Assembly (NCBI GenBank): GCA_947561715.1 | Contig: OX387198.1 | Coordinates: 9,548,001-9,612,000 of the forward strand | DNA: 64,000 nucleotides | DNA from: Ascidia mentula | Taxonomy: Eukaryota; Chordata; Ascidiacea; Phlebobranchia; Ascidiidae | Reading direction: 5' to 3' | Shown here: in pieces, positions 52,801-64,000 of the stretch | Layout of the letters: each line of letters begins with the position of its first letter | Numbering within the stretch: the first letter of the stretch is position 1 | Notes under the pieces: model-generated | Database searches by the model: none | Seen by the model: only the letters and a program-made list of their open reading frames with translations | What the model was told of the DNA's origin: nothing | Made by a program: the position numbers and the translations under genes

Positions 52801-55800
52801 GTGTTGTTGGAAGGAAAACGGACATACAATCGCCACCCCCCCGCCGCCTTTCATGTTTGAGACATTTAGCACATCGTCGTTTGTCGGTAAACATGAAACG
52901 CCCCGAGCGACACTCGAAACAAGAGGGGCTCCTCGCCTTAAGCAACGCTATATACATCCTTCACCCATTAGGAACCCGTTAAGGTAAACACAAACAGCAC
53001 AGGGCGGTCATCGGAGGATCCGGTATACCGGTGACGTCACCACGTGTGGGTTTGATACTCGAACCCCTCGAAAGGTTGTGTCCCGATCCGTCGGCGACGT
53101 TTTTAATTGAAACAACTTTATCTCGCATTCCCGACTATCGTCATCATGGGAATGCGACTGATTCACACGCCGGCATCGTATGTTTCGGTCCCTGACTCAC
53201 ACCTACACGCGCCAAAACTTGCCATCCCGCCGCGTTTAATTGTCTGTGTCAGTGAGCGAGCTGCGAATTAAAACGTTTTTTGTCTTGTTGCCGCCCCTCA
53301 TAGCTCCGTCCCGACCGTATATGTCTTTCCAGCAGCGCGTCACGCCTTCGCACTCACTGTCGGGGATTGGGTTTCACCCCGGACCCCAGTTGATTGTTTT
53401 TCTTCTGCGCCCGCTTTCTACTTGACCCGGAGCGCTGCAGATACGCGTTCTGTTCTCGCCCATCGCGGCCCGTTTTCGGCGGCTCCTCGTTATGGTTTCA
53501 TCGCCCGTCGCCATGGCAACGTGGTGGCGTGAAGCGGCAACATTGTGTTAACAAATTTCTCTTTCGTTCCTGTTCCCTTGTCGCAACGGGATCATGGAGT
53601 GGCGTGGGAACGTCTGATCGCGACATCAGCTGACTCGTTCGAGTGGTGCGTCCATGGGCTCGCGAACGCTAATTTCTCGCGCCCCGGGAGCCCACCGGGC
53701 GTACTTCAGTGTCGTCGACATCCATGATCCCGCGCCTAAAACGCGACCTGGCTCCGCGCTAATCGCTATTAACAAGCCGAGAGGATGCTCGGTCACACTC
53801 AAGGCGCCAAAATCGCACCCTGTGATGACGCTTCGGGGTCCATCTCTGTCGCCCGGGCCACGATACGTATTCGGTCGCGCACGTCCGGCGTGAGGAGAAA
53901 ACCGTCCAGTTTATTTTGTCCCGCTGGCCTCTGGCGCCTTCAACGAGTGTCCGTGCCGCTGAAGTACGCGTCCAACTTCCACTCAACCCCATAACAGATC
54001 GCGACTGATTCACTCACGTTTCATTTTTTTTTATTTATCGCAACAGATATCGACGACTGCGCGTCGGCACCGTGCGCCCACGGCGGAGTATGCGAGGATG
54101 TGGTGAATGGATTCTTGTGCAAGTGCCCCAAACCCTGGGAGGGCGCCACCTGTCAACTAGGTAAGTGTCCGAAAGAAACTGGCGTAGCGCCTTATGTCCT
54201 GTTGTTGTGGCTTTAGAAAGTGCGAGTGTCTGTGCATACAAAGGGATGTCTGGCAGTTGTTTGTGAATAAAAAGTGTCTTCCGTGCGACAGATATGCGAT
54301 GAGTTTCGCACACACAAAGCTTTTTCGCGTGCTTGTTTATGATAAGATAAGTTGTGTACGGCGTCCACTTTCGTGTGGTGCCCAAACATCGACCCGAGCA
54401 CCACTCGTCGCGACGCAAGTGTCGCGCGAGTCGGTCTTAAGGCTGTTGATTCAGCTCCAGAGCGATGACACCCGCAAGCATATAATCTCGCTCGGCGCCA
54501 ATCAATACTCAATGCAGGCCAAAGTGCCTGCTTGAGGCGCGGCCAAAAGCCCTCCAAAGAGCCCGCGAGATGCGTATTCGCACGACCGTGTATATGACGC
54601 GCGCGACGCATCAAACGTTCCAGATCCATTAGTGGACGTTTGCTTTTCGGCTACTCGTCCGGGGTCTCCCCCACGTATAAAAGTGCCCCGTGAGAACAGA
54701 TCAACGACATAACCCCCGCCCGATCTGGCTGGATTTACTCCGCGCCACCCACCCAGTATCCCCACGCCGAAGGGCAGAGTGTGGCACTTGTAAATGTCGC
54801 ATCCCTTCGCGGTGCACCACGGTCAAAGCCCACAGCGCTCTTGGTTTAATTAAAACCGATGCTGGGATTAGCGTAACTCTATAGCGCGGGGTGTCGCTCG
54901 CTTCCTCATTATTAAAGCCGCGACCCCAAGACGAGCGAGGGCCACATCCTGCGTGACCGCGGCAGTGCTATCGCCTTTACCATCGATTATTGCCGCCCAA
55001 CTAGCATCGGTGGAGAGGTTACTTCCTCTCTGAGCTATACCAAAACAAGGCCACAGAGAGCGTATGGAAGAAATTGAATACCTCACGCTCGGTAACTGCC
55101 GTGCAATGACACTTGTTGCCACGTTTAGCGTCCAACGGTTGAGCTTGGCATAAACCAGTTCATTCGGAAATGAGACGCGGCGAATTCTTAAGCGGCAATG
55201 GCTGTGATCCCAGGGCGAGACTTATATAGCTTTAAATAGAGGTTCCGACCCCTGTGTACATTGTGCAGATACCCTTAACCCCGCGCTGTAACACGAAAAA
55301 AGGGGTTCTGTTTGCAAAACAGGTACGAGACGTTTTTTTATCTCTCGTCGAAATCGTTTAATCGCGTTGAGCGATTTAGTCGTTATGTGGCCTTCTGAGG
55401 AACCAAATCCGGGCCCTTTTGTGTCCGTGCGACGGCCGGGTATTGTCTGTGCTGGATTTCCCTGCTTTGGATAGAAAACTGCACCAGCGCTTCTATGCAC
55501 AACCCGATTTTATTCGTTACCGCGACTGTAAGCCGAAGCGATGTAATTACCGCCCTCTTTTTAAGTGCGTGTTGACGCAATTCGGTTAATTTAGTGCCGC
55601 TGAAAGGAGTTGCTTTCGGTCTAAACGCCGGTAAACGAATCCGCTGATTGTCTGGCCAATGAAAGGGGGTCGGTGCTACCGCCGCGTGCTTTCAGTCGCT
55701 TTGAAAAGGATTTTCGCCATTTCGGGCTCAAACGAAATCCAACTCGAAAGAGTTACTGCGCTCAAATGTTATTGGAGCATCGTGAAAACAGCGGCTTTCG

Positions 55801-58800
55801 GCAGTAAAAGGTTGCCCGATCGTCAAAAATGCTCGCAAAGTACGTCCAAATTGAGAATTCGCACGGTGGTCGCTTTATTGACAGGCTTCAAGTTAAGGGA
55901 GTCTTGATATCGTGTAACATTGCCTCGCCGAACACCCGTGAATTGCCCGCGCTCGCCCAACTGGAAAGGAATTAGCATTGAAAAGTCGACGATACCGGTC
56001 ACAATAGATCATTAGGGGCCCAAGGAGGTTAACACAAGCGACCTGGGGATTGGCAACAAGCGTCATGCACTAACCGTTATGCTGCCTAAATAAGGGACGC
56101 GTTGTCGCAACGCACTGGGTTAATTTTGGAACCGGCATTTACGAAATGCCAACGATGCGCAACAGACCTCAGCTTAATTTTCACGGCCCCGTCCCAATAT
56201 TGTGAATTCGCACCAGAGATCAACGTGAAGTGTGATGGAAGCCTAAAACTGCGGTTTTCCCACTAAGTTCCGGACACGAACAGTCGAGACGGGTGTCTAG
56301 AAAGCCTAAAACCGATACCATCGAACTAGCTGCGATATCGATATTCAAGGCGTTGCATCCGATAGTAGGTTTAGGATTAATATATAAATAATAATGCAGA
56401 TTGTTTTGCCTTGCATGCAGATTGTTTTGGTTTTATTTTTCCAATTCCGCGAAAGCTTTCTTAAGCGTATGGTATTCGTCATTTCGGCGAGGGGTTGACA
56501 CGCCAGGGCACGTCCGTCCATATAGCGGCCCACAGGCACCTCGGCGGCCAGGCTACACCGCACACTTCGCACCGAGGGCGATAGGAATGTGGACGTGTAT
56601 TGTTCGCGCACGCCTTTCCCACGTTCTGTCCGAAGGCAAACCTTCGTCCGCTTAAAATCGCACCGAAATATCGTTCGCAGACGTGTTATCCTTGTCCCAT
56701 ATCTTCTCTATCGTATGCGTCCTGCCATTCTTACAGTCCTGTTCCTATATACAGTATTACGTCTTCCTACTCGCGACTGAGTGTAATGTGGGATTGACTT
56801 GCTACACCCAGAAATGAGGAATGGAGTGATCCGTGTTAAAATTGTGTTTTGTGGGTTTGCAGACAAGGACGAGTGTGACAACAGCCCTTGCGTCCACGCG
56901 CGAAGCTGCCACAATCTACCGGGGAAATATCATTGTGTTTGCGAGCCCGGATGGAGCGGAAAGAACTGCGACATCAGTGAGTACAGGCCATCTCAATAAA
57001 CCAAGTTCTCCAGGCAAATCCCTTGACAACTTACGTATTTTTGTTTCAGATACCAACGACTGCAAGGGCCAGTGCAAGCACGGTGCGACGTGCACGGTAA
57101 GAACGCTATATATCGTCATGCATCTTTCCCATTCGCTTATACCCGCAGCGCATTACGCCACATCGTGCCGAGCATGTCACCGCAAGCTCATTAGTTCCCA
57201 ATCGGCGGACGGGTAATCCCGTTAAGGATTACAACCCCCGCGGCGCGCTGCCGGAACCTACAGCGGTCCCGGGGACCCACGATGACGCGGCGGATTTAGT
57301 TTCGCGTCGTCGGCGGGTGCCACATACATCAAAGCGCGATGGCTAACATAACACGCTTAAAACTTCTGGTAAAGTAGTTTTTATACTTGTGCAACAACCC
57401 AAGGCCACAGTTCCGTTTCCGCCTAAACGCAGCCTCGCAGTGGCAACAGTTGTGACAGCCTGCTATTGTCTCGGCCACAAGCACTTTTAGACCAGCGTCG
57501 CCGTTGCCCGGGCAACGCTACATTGATATGTCAGATTTGTGGCTCGTACATCGCATAAGTAACACCGTTAGTGAAGTAAATGCCCGCGCAATAGCGTGTC
57601 TTTGATACCCCGAATCGCGACTTTCCTGCTTGTTTTCGCACCTGCCCGCTTTGTCATGCCGAATGTAAGCGCCCGGCGTGGCGTCATCGGCCCGCCTAAT
57701 GCGTTTCAAGGGCCCGGGCCTGTGTATATATCGCTGGTTACAGCATCTCCTCGCGACGTCAAGTGGCCTGGGCCCGGTCGCCATGGCGCCGACGGTGGCA
57801 CCGGGACCAAAACGCCCGAAAAACAGTAAAGTTTAAGGCAATGATTGCGATTGTGCAGTTGCGCGTTTTCTTAAGCCAATACGCTATTTTGGGCCTAACA
57901 TCATAAGCCTACGCGTTGAAAGGGACCGCCGCCTATTCTAACCCTTTGTTATTGGCCTTGAGTTTGCGTTGGCGTACCGTGAACTTGCTCGCACTCCTCC
58001 GATTGCCGCGCAATTGTCGCCAATCAGTGATAGGTCACTTCTTGCTCTCCCGGCCTTCTGTTTGCTGGTTTTATGATTCGTCTCGCAGTGAAGTCGGTTT
58101 AACCTCGTCCGCCATCTGCTTGCCGGGGTTTACAACGTGCGAATTCCGCGTATTTCTAAAACGAAGCACTGACTTTATTGCTTAGGACATCGTCAATGGC
58201 TTCGTTTGTTCCTGTGCTCCCGGATACGAAGGTCCCACGTGTGAGATTAACACTAACGACTGCGCTGAGGATCCCTGCCTCCACGGCGGTCAGTGCGTGG
58301 ACGAGGTCAACGACTTCCAGTGTATCTGCCCTGCTGGGTTTTCTGGCAAGAGCTGTCAGGTATGTTTCTGGTGTCTGTTTGTGTGCAAGCAGTTTTGGAT
58401 TCGCTACAGCGAACTATTGCCATCTACCGCACGAACACACAAAACACTATACGTTGTCATAGAAACGCGCTATTTCCCGTAAACGCAGAGAGCTTAGGTA
58501 CGATGAAGTCATTATTGGCGGGGAGCATTGTTGAATAATCGCGTCATCTCCAACGCTTTTCCCCGGGAAACGGGTGTGAGACGGTCCGTTGTGTATTGCA
58601 CTTAGAAGTACTAATCAGATTCTCCATTTCGAAGGCGTGTTGACAGAATATCGCCCCCCGCATGCGAAATCCTCGCTATCGGCCCATATTGTTCACCCGC
58701 CTTTTATAGATCAGGCCACGACCGGGCACTTTTGAGCAACTGTTGGTAGTTTTTCGTTGTTTAGCGAACAACGCCCTTTTGTCAGCTCGAACTAATCATC

Positions 58801-61800
58801 GCGTCGGCTCGTTTTATCGCGGTTGTCTCGAATTCTTGCTTTGTTTCCGCCCGAGGTGTTGTCACGTCCCTTCGGGAACGACTTTGACGTTGGCCAGGGT
58901 CGCGAGGGGGCCCTTGCGCAACAACAGCGTGGATCTATATAAGGTCGTGACGCGAGCCAGCCTTGTTGAGGCGGGTGCATGACTCCATTGTGACGAACAT
59001 ATGGAACAGAGCACTGGAACCGGTCATTATGAGCTGGGACTTTATTGTCGCTGCCCATTGCCGCGTTAAGGCTGGAGGCTGGCGAGGTGGGTGAGCTTCG
59101 TGCAATATAAGATCGGGGGCTGAGTTATACAAGTAGTAATGAGGGGTTTCGAGCCGCCGGCGACATTCAACGCGAATGACAAGGCTCGCAATCGTGAATA
59201 ATTCATCGCCAGTGCCGCACGCACACAATATACTATAGCTGGAGGTCGCGTACGGTAGGCGTGGAATCTTGGCAATTGTATAATCGCCCGCACCCTTGAC
59301 ATGCGAACGCGCTTAACACCAAAGCCACCACTTGTTCGGGACAAGGTGCGTTGCCATTATTGCACGTTCAAAGCCGGGAACGTGTCCAATTCCACAAGCA
59401 CGCAGAACCGTTATACATTATTCATAGGCGACCTTCGGGCGATAAAGCGATCTCTTAATTTTGCAAGCATCTGACAAGCGCCCTTGAATGCCATATATAA
59501 CCCGCCTGTCATTGTAAAGCAAAATCGTGTGGAATGCCACGCAAAGGGGACCGAAAGCCTTCCGCCCCTCAGCCGTTGTTTGCTCCTGGCCTAAATCGGA
59601 AAACATGACATATGTGGAGCGAGCGTAGACCCCCATCGTCGTATCGCTTTCGCCTTGGCTCGGATCGTAAGCCCAATAACACTGTGTGGTATCAAAATAA
59701 CTCATCGCTAAATGTGGACTGTCCTTTTCTGTTTGTGTTGTGGGACAATTTGAGACTGTTGTTAGTAATACCTAACAATACAATCGTTATATTTAAGAAT
59801 GTCCGTTTAATTTCTCTTAAATATACACATTTATATCCACTTAACAGGAAATGCATATCCTTGAGTTATAAGTGGATTATTACTTTCATTTTCATGTTGC
59901 ATAAAATATTGATGTATTTTCGTATAGCTGGAGGAGGGGTACTGCGAACCTAACCCGTGTGAGAACGGCGCCGAGTGTTTCAACCGGAACAACGATTATT
60001 ATTGCAACTGCAGCGCCAAGTTCGAGGGGAAGAACTGCTCGCGTTTGCGCAACGACTGTGAACACAAAATATGTCAAGGTAAGGAATGCAATAATGCTTT
60101 TTTGACCTTCAAAAACGCCTTTCTGATGTAGCAGTTAATTGTATCTGGGATAAACGCACAGAACAATTTGAGTCTTTGAGTCTAAGAAGTTGATTTTCAA
60201 TTTAATTAAACGAAATTTGTCTACTTTCTTTGAACGGTTTATTAGGATGCTTGCAGGCACGATATAGCTGAATATTTTAGTTGCTAACCGGCAATTTCGC
60301 ATGTGTGCCAGTCGAGCTTACGTCATGCACAGAACAAGTGGTAAACCGCTTCCGCCGTTAATTGCCGCCCGCTCAGGTGTCCGCTGCCGCCTTTCTAATT
60401 CCGCCGGCGCGCAAATCGGCTTTGGTCGTTGCGCGAAACTCGGGATTAAACATTTACCAGACCATGCGCGCCTTTCGGCTTAATTAAACTGACGGTAACA
60501 TAACTACCAACTTGGAGCGCTCATCATAGCGACTTAGCAGTCTTGGGATTTACATTTACGGGGTCACGCCAATGCTAATCTCACGCTTTTATCCAATCGC
60601 CGGAGGCACGTGTGGAGGTCACTTTTAGCTTCGCACTCCTTTCGCAACGCGACTGTGGGAACCATCTTCAATTCGAGTGCGCGCACTCGTCCTAATTGCC
60701 GCGGAATGCGCGCGCGAGGCCTCCCACCCGCTATCCAATACACTTTCCATTGGTCTTTCAAAAGCGCCGCATCAACTTGTGTGCTCGTCGGCGGTTTGAG
60801 ATTAAATAACGCGACGCTGAAAAGTTGCTCGGACCGCAATTGCCAGACTGTCGTGTTGAGCCCAGCACTGACGGGGCCACCTTGTGCGCAGTACCGACTC
60901 GTGTATGGGGCTGTCGTCAGCCCAGGATTCGAATTCTATTTTCACTATCTTCCACAACACACATCAAAGCCGGATTTACAAAATTCGAAACTCGAACCCG
61001 CGCGATTGATGTGTGGAGAAAGTCTTGCGCGCGATGCACGGACGGACAGGGACAGAACGCTTGTCGGCCTGCGCGATTTGTTCGCGGCCAATTACGACGC
61101 GCCTAAAACGCATCGCCCTTCAATCGTCCGTATAATAGAGTTTAAACGCGACGCGCAGATTTGGACCTGTCCGTTACGGCGATGAAGTCACATTCTTGCG
61201 TCATTGTTGCGAAATTCGCGAGCTCTGCCATTCACCACGTGGTCACTGTTTTTTTTGCTCGAGTTCGACCTGTAACGATTCTTTGTTTTTCAGTGATTGA
61301 CAGCTGCACAATACACGTTCCCTCCAACAACAGCGCCCGTGGATATGTGGTGCAGGGGTCGGGAGTGTGTGGGAGCCACGGGTCATGCGTCAGTCTCCAT
61401 GACAACGAATACAAGTGTCAGTGCCATTCGGGATACGAAGGCGTCCACTGCGAACTGAGTAAGTGTCTCCATCGATGTCCTAATCACGATTTGAGCAACA
61501 GCTGGACTCTGCACACTTTGTACACTTTGTCGGTACCTTTCTCGACGCGCTTCGTTTCGCTTCTGTAGAGACTCACGCTGTGGTAACGCGAAAATCGCGA
61601 CGTTGTCGTCTTTTCTCGACCCACTTCCTCGCTGTTCGGGAACGTATACACTGTTGCCGGTCGCTGTTTGCATAAAGAACCCCCCTTTTGGCGTCTTTAA
61701 CACCCCTCTGAGTTTAGACAAGCGCAGTTATGTGGGATGCAGTGTGAAAAGGCAGACTATTGTTTTATTTGCCTTCATCCCTTGTGGCTGTGTTTGACTT

Positions 61801-63938
61801 GGAAAGACAGGGGCGGGTTGTTCCGTTTGCAACATTTAATGAAAGGCGGCGCAAGCCTCGGTGACGTAATTCCTTACAACGTCAACCATGCGCCAAGCCG
61901 TGACCGGAGCTCGGGAAGACTTCACCGGGGCGGACAAACGACCGCCCTTGTCTTTTGCCATGTTTACGTTAGCGCGCGGCCCGGGGTCCAGGCCCTGGCG
62001 AAAGCGGGTCCTGGGCCGAAGCGAAACTGTCCCTGCCACGCGCTACCTCTCCCATGACTGAACGCGCTTATCGGGACTCGCCGCTGGTGTCGAGTTCGCC
62101 CAATGTTGTCTTTTGCCAGCTTCAACCGGACAGGCCTGCCTGCAGTCGCGCGTGTGTACGGGTCTGTCGGCGGATTTGCTCAGGGGCTCGCTAGGCGGGG
62201 ATTATCGTTCGCTAGGTCCCAGCAACAATAACAAGACCTCCACGCCACCGCTGTACTGCAGTGAGGCGGTGGTGATGACCGATGGACCTGAGCAAGTATT
62301 CAGTTAATTGCCCGTTGCAACGGAAACGCCACGTTTGGGTCCCGCGCCCGATGCGGCGTGACGCGTCTCCTGGACTTTAAACGCTGGGTGGGCGACCCAA
62401 GTACATAGACCACAATCAGAAAGCTTCTATCACCACCCCGTTACTTTTCCCAGACTACATCGATCAGTTGCAGTATTTAAATCAAAAACACTGGTTTTCC
62501 TCATTATAATTTACGTTTACAAATATCAAGAACTTTTGTGTCTTTGTTTTGGTTGAACATATTATTATTATGGCTCGTGGGGGTGCTTGTTGTTGCCTTT
62601 TATCATGGGGCCCTTAGCGAGGACAAACTGGCGAGCCTCCAAGAAAATTATGCTCCGGGCAGTTGATCGCCTCAATAGCGCCAAATCAACTCACACGTCA
62701 CGAGCATTATTTATCCACTCGACTTTTCAAACAGGACGTTCGCACGGGTAGCACAAAGGGTGAAAAACAACAGATTACGATACGGCTCGTTCGGCTGCCC
62801 CAGCGCGCTAATAAATTCCCTCTGCGACGATTTTCCCATGCCCCAAGTTGCCCGCACGCGTCACGCCCGGAAATTTATTCCCTCCTCCTGTTTAGTTCCG
62901 CCTCGCGCTATTTTGTCGTTAAACCCGCCCGGCCGTAGCCTGACAGCTAGCTATGGCTATATGCAGGTGGTCGCCCGTACCACTTGGGGTGTAAGGTTAC
63001 CTTGCAAAAGCAGTAAAAGCACGTTGGTGGTCAGCGGAGTAGGTCCGGCTTGACCTGTCGTTCAATTATTGATCGAAGATACCTCCGAAGAGGGGTAGTC
63101 GGTTGACAAGGTGCGCCCTCTCGCGTCACGCAGGAAATACTGCCGAGAGGTCTTCGCTAAAATAGAGAAAACGGCAAACTGCAATTTGACCCCGGTGCGA
63201 TCGTTCGACTTCGTATAGAATTGCCCGACCGCCGAGTGATATATAATCACAGCGGCGAAATGCATGGCCCGCGAATGCAACGCAAAACACGATTAACCCT
63301 CGGCCAGACGTAATTAGCTCGGTAAACAGGGATGCAATCCACCGTGTCAGGGCACTCGTTTGTCTACGGGCCGACTCATAATCTGCTCCGTCGTCACGGG
63401 GATCCGCGTGCCCGAGTAATGGCGATCCACGTGCAGACTATTACATTCGTCTGCCTATACGTCGCAACAGGCATTTAAGTTCGCACGCGTTACTCATTCA
63501 AAATGGCCGAAGGCGAATAGCCATGCACACACGCGGTATCCCACATTCAGGCATAACCTCTGTCTGCTTATTACCTCTGGAGCAATCAAAACGATTTTTT
63601 TGCTGTACAATCCTGTAGAGATGGTAATGTCTGGATTTGTCATTTGCAGACAGTGACGACTGCCTTACATCCCGCTGTGAAAATGGCGGCACGTGTATCG
63701 ACGGCGTGAACTCATACACCTGCCTTTGCCCGCCTGGATTTGAAGGACGACGCTGCCACAAAAGTAAGTTCGCATTTACTGTGACCACTGTGACGTTGCA
63801 TGTGACCTTTGAATCCTCTTGCAGACGTCGACGACTGTGCATCCGAACCTTGCCGACGCCGTGGGGAATGTGAAGATTTGGTGGAAGGTTTTGTTTGTCG
63901 CTGCGAGTCGCCCTGGATGGGAAGGACTTGTGAATCCA
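37876..63938 (+). CDS. JAG: Jagged/Serrate Notch ligand, 5' part (16 exons, runs off the window)
   Basis: Transmembrane Notch ligand, 705 codons visible. Exons: 37876-37935, 38436-38753, 42936-42984, 43062-43331, 44236-44296, 50599-50729, 50808-50927, 51470-51583, 54047-54160, 56863-56976, 57050-57096, 58186-58359, 59928-60078, 61294-61458, 63650-63763, 63825-63938. Exon 1 is a signal peptide ([11 protein letters not shown] core). Exon 2 is the MNNL/C2 domain ([30 protein letters not shown]). Exons 3-4 end in the DSL domain ([26 protein letters not shown]). Exons 5-16 encode EGF 1-12 in the order of vertebrate Jagged, including the [12 protein letters not shown] and [10 protein letters not shown] repeats. 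The split, insertion-bearing EGF10 ([13 protein letters not shown]) is a Jagged hallmark that excludes Delta. O-fucose sites such as CENGGTC and O-glucose sites such as CVSDPC and CASAPC are visible. EGF 13-16, the cysteine-rich region, membrane segment and tail lie beyond the window. Confidence 0.95.
38754..42935 (+). other. Jagged intron 2
   Basis: 4.2-kb intron after the MNNL exon. It is GC-balanced and CpG-rich with only short chance frames. A CSL/Su(H)-type CGTGGGAAA lies on the minus strand at 41201-41209. No second gene was recognised. Confidence 0.6.
49339..49347 (+). promoter_or_regulatory. CSL/Su(H)-type motif in Jagged intron 5
   Basis: CGTGGGAAA, a full match to the CSL (RBPJ/Su(H)) consensus YGTGRGAA. 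One of seven CGTGRGAA matches I found in the Jagged introns. Binding is untested. Confidence 0.35.
49799..49807 (+). promoter_or_regulatory. CSL/Su(H)-type motif in Jagged intron 5
   Basis: A second CGTGGGAAA in the same orientation, 460 bp from the one at 49339. Binding is untested. Confidence 0.35.
51584..63649 (+). other. Jagged introns 8-14
   Basis: The long introns are 51584-54046, 54161-56862, 57097-58185, 58360-59927, 60079-61293 and 61459-63649. They are CpG-rich except for an AT-rich patch at about 59.7-59.93 kb. A 191-codon open frame around 60610-61185 lacks an ATG at its head and any domain, and is treated as chance. CSL-type motifs lie at 53603-53611, 54689-54697 and 56615-56623 (minus strand). 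Confidence 0.6.
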
Positions 63939-64000
63939 GTAAGTGTTCGTGGATGGTTTTTCATCTCAGCTTCGAGTTAAATCTTGCGAGTGTTTTGGCT

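Noticed and set aside
60610-61185. 191-codon open frame inside a Jagged intron
   Set aside because: It opens with GTG, has no recognisable domain, no splice partner in phase, and GC-rich composition that favours long chance frames.

Overview
The window is animal nuclear DNA: every gene is split by GT-AG introns, many of them under 100 bp, and the proteins are metazoan. A TGF-beta ligand in the strict sense (latency prodomain, furin site, nine-cysteine mature domain) points to a deuterostome. The close gene spacing, the retained CpG and the fast-evolving proteins suggest an invertebrate chordate, most plausibly an ascidian tunicate. The species call is inference and no taxon-specific marker was seen.

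Seven protein-coding genes can be modelled by hand from exon phases and splice sites. In order they are: TGF-beta (+, 6116-13739, 5 exons, 424 aa); LRPAP1/RAP, the ER chaperone of LDL-receptor-family proteins (+, 15763-18014, 8 exons, 336 aa, ends HNEL); PEX6, the peroxisomal AAA ATPase (+, 18633-25262, 20 exons, 1063 aa); a TRIM-NHL E3 ligase of the invertebrate Thin/NHL-1/TRIM32-like kind (+, 26483-32303, about 17 exons, about 716 aa); a testis-specific serine kinase (TSSK) family kinase (-, 35337-32871, 5 exons, 314 aa); an unrecognised 150-aa cysteine-containing protein divergent from the kinase (+, 35665-36364, 4 exons); and the 5' part of a Jagged/Serrate Notch ligand (+, from 37876, 16 exons visible, MNNL, DSL and EGF 1-12, running off the right edge).

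The DNA is compositionally mosaic. The two signalling genes, TGF-beta (left) and Jagged (right), have small exons scattered through large, GC-balanced, CpG-rich introns and flanks. The central 16-37 kb block of housekeeping-type genes is compact and AT-rich, and long parts of it are nearly CpG-free. Inside that block the 5' halves of PEX6 and TRIM-NHL are CpG-poor while their 3' halves are CpG-rich.

Non-coding observations include a 5'-truncated tRNA-derived insertion with 13-bp direct repeats in a TSSK intron, a near-perfect 23-bp foldback in a PEX6 intron, and several CSL/Su(H)-type motifs in the Jagged introns. The genes do not form one pathway. TGF-beta and Jagged are developmental ligands; the others serve the ER, the peroxisome, ubiquitination and the germ line. 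No dramatic new system was found. The best novelty candidates are the 150-aa gene, the possible glycosylation of mature TGF-beta beside its receptor-binding fingertip, and the intragenic CpG switches.
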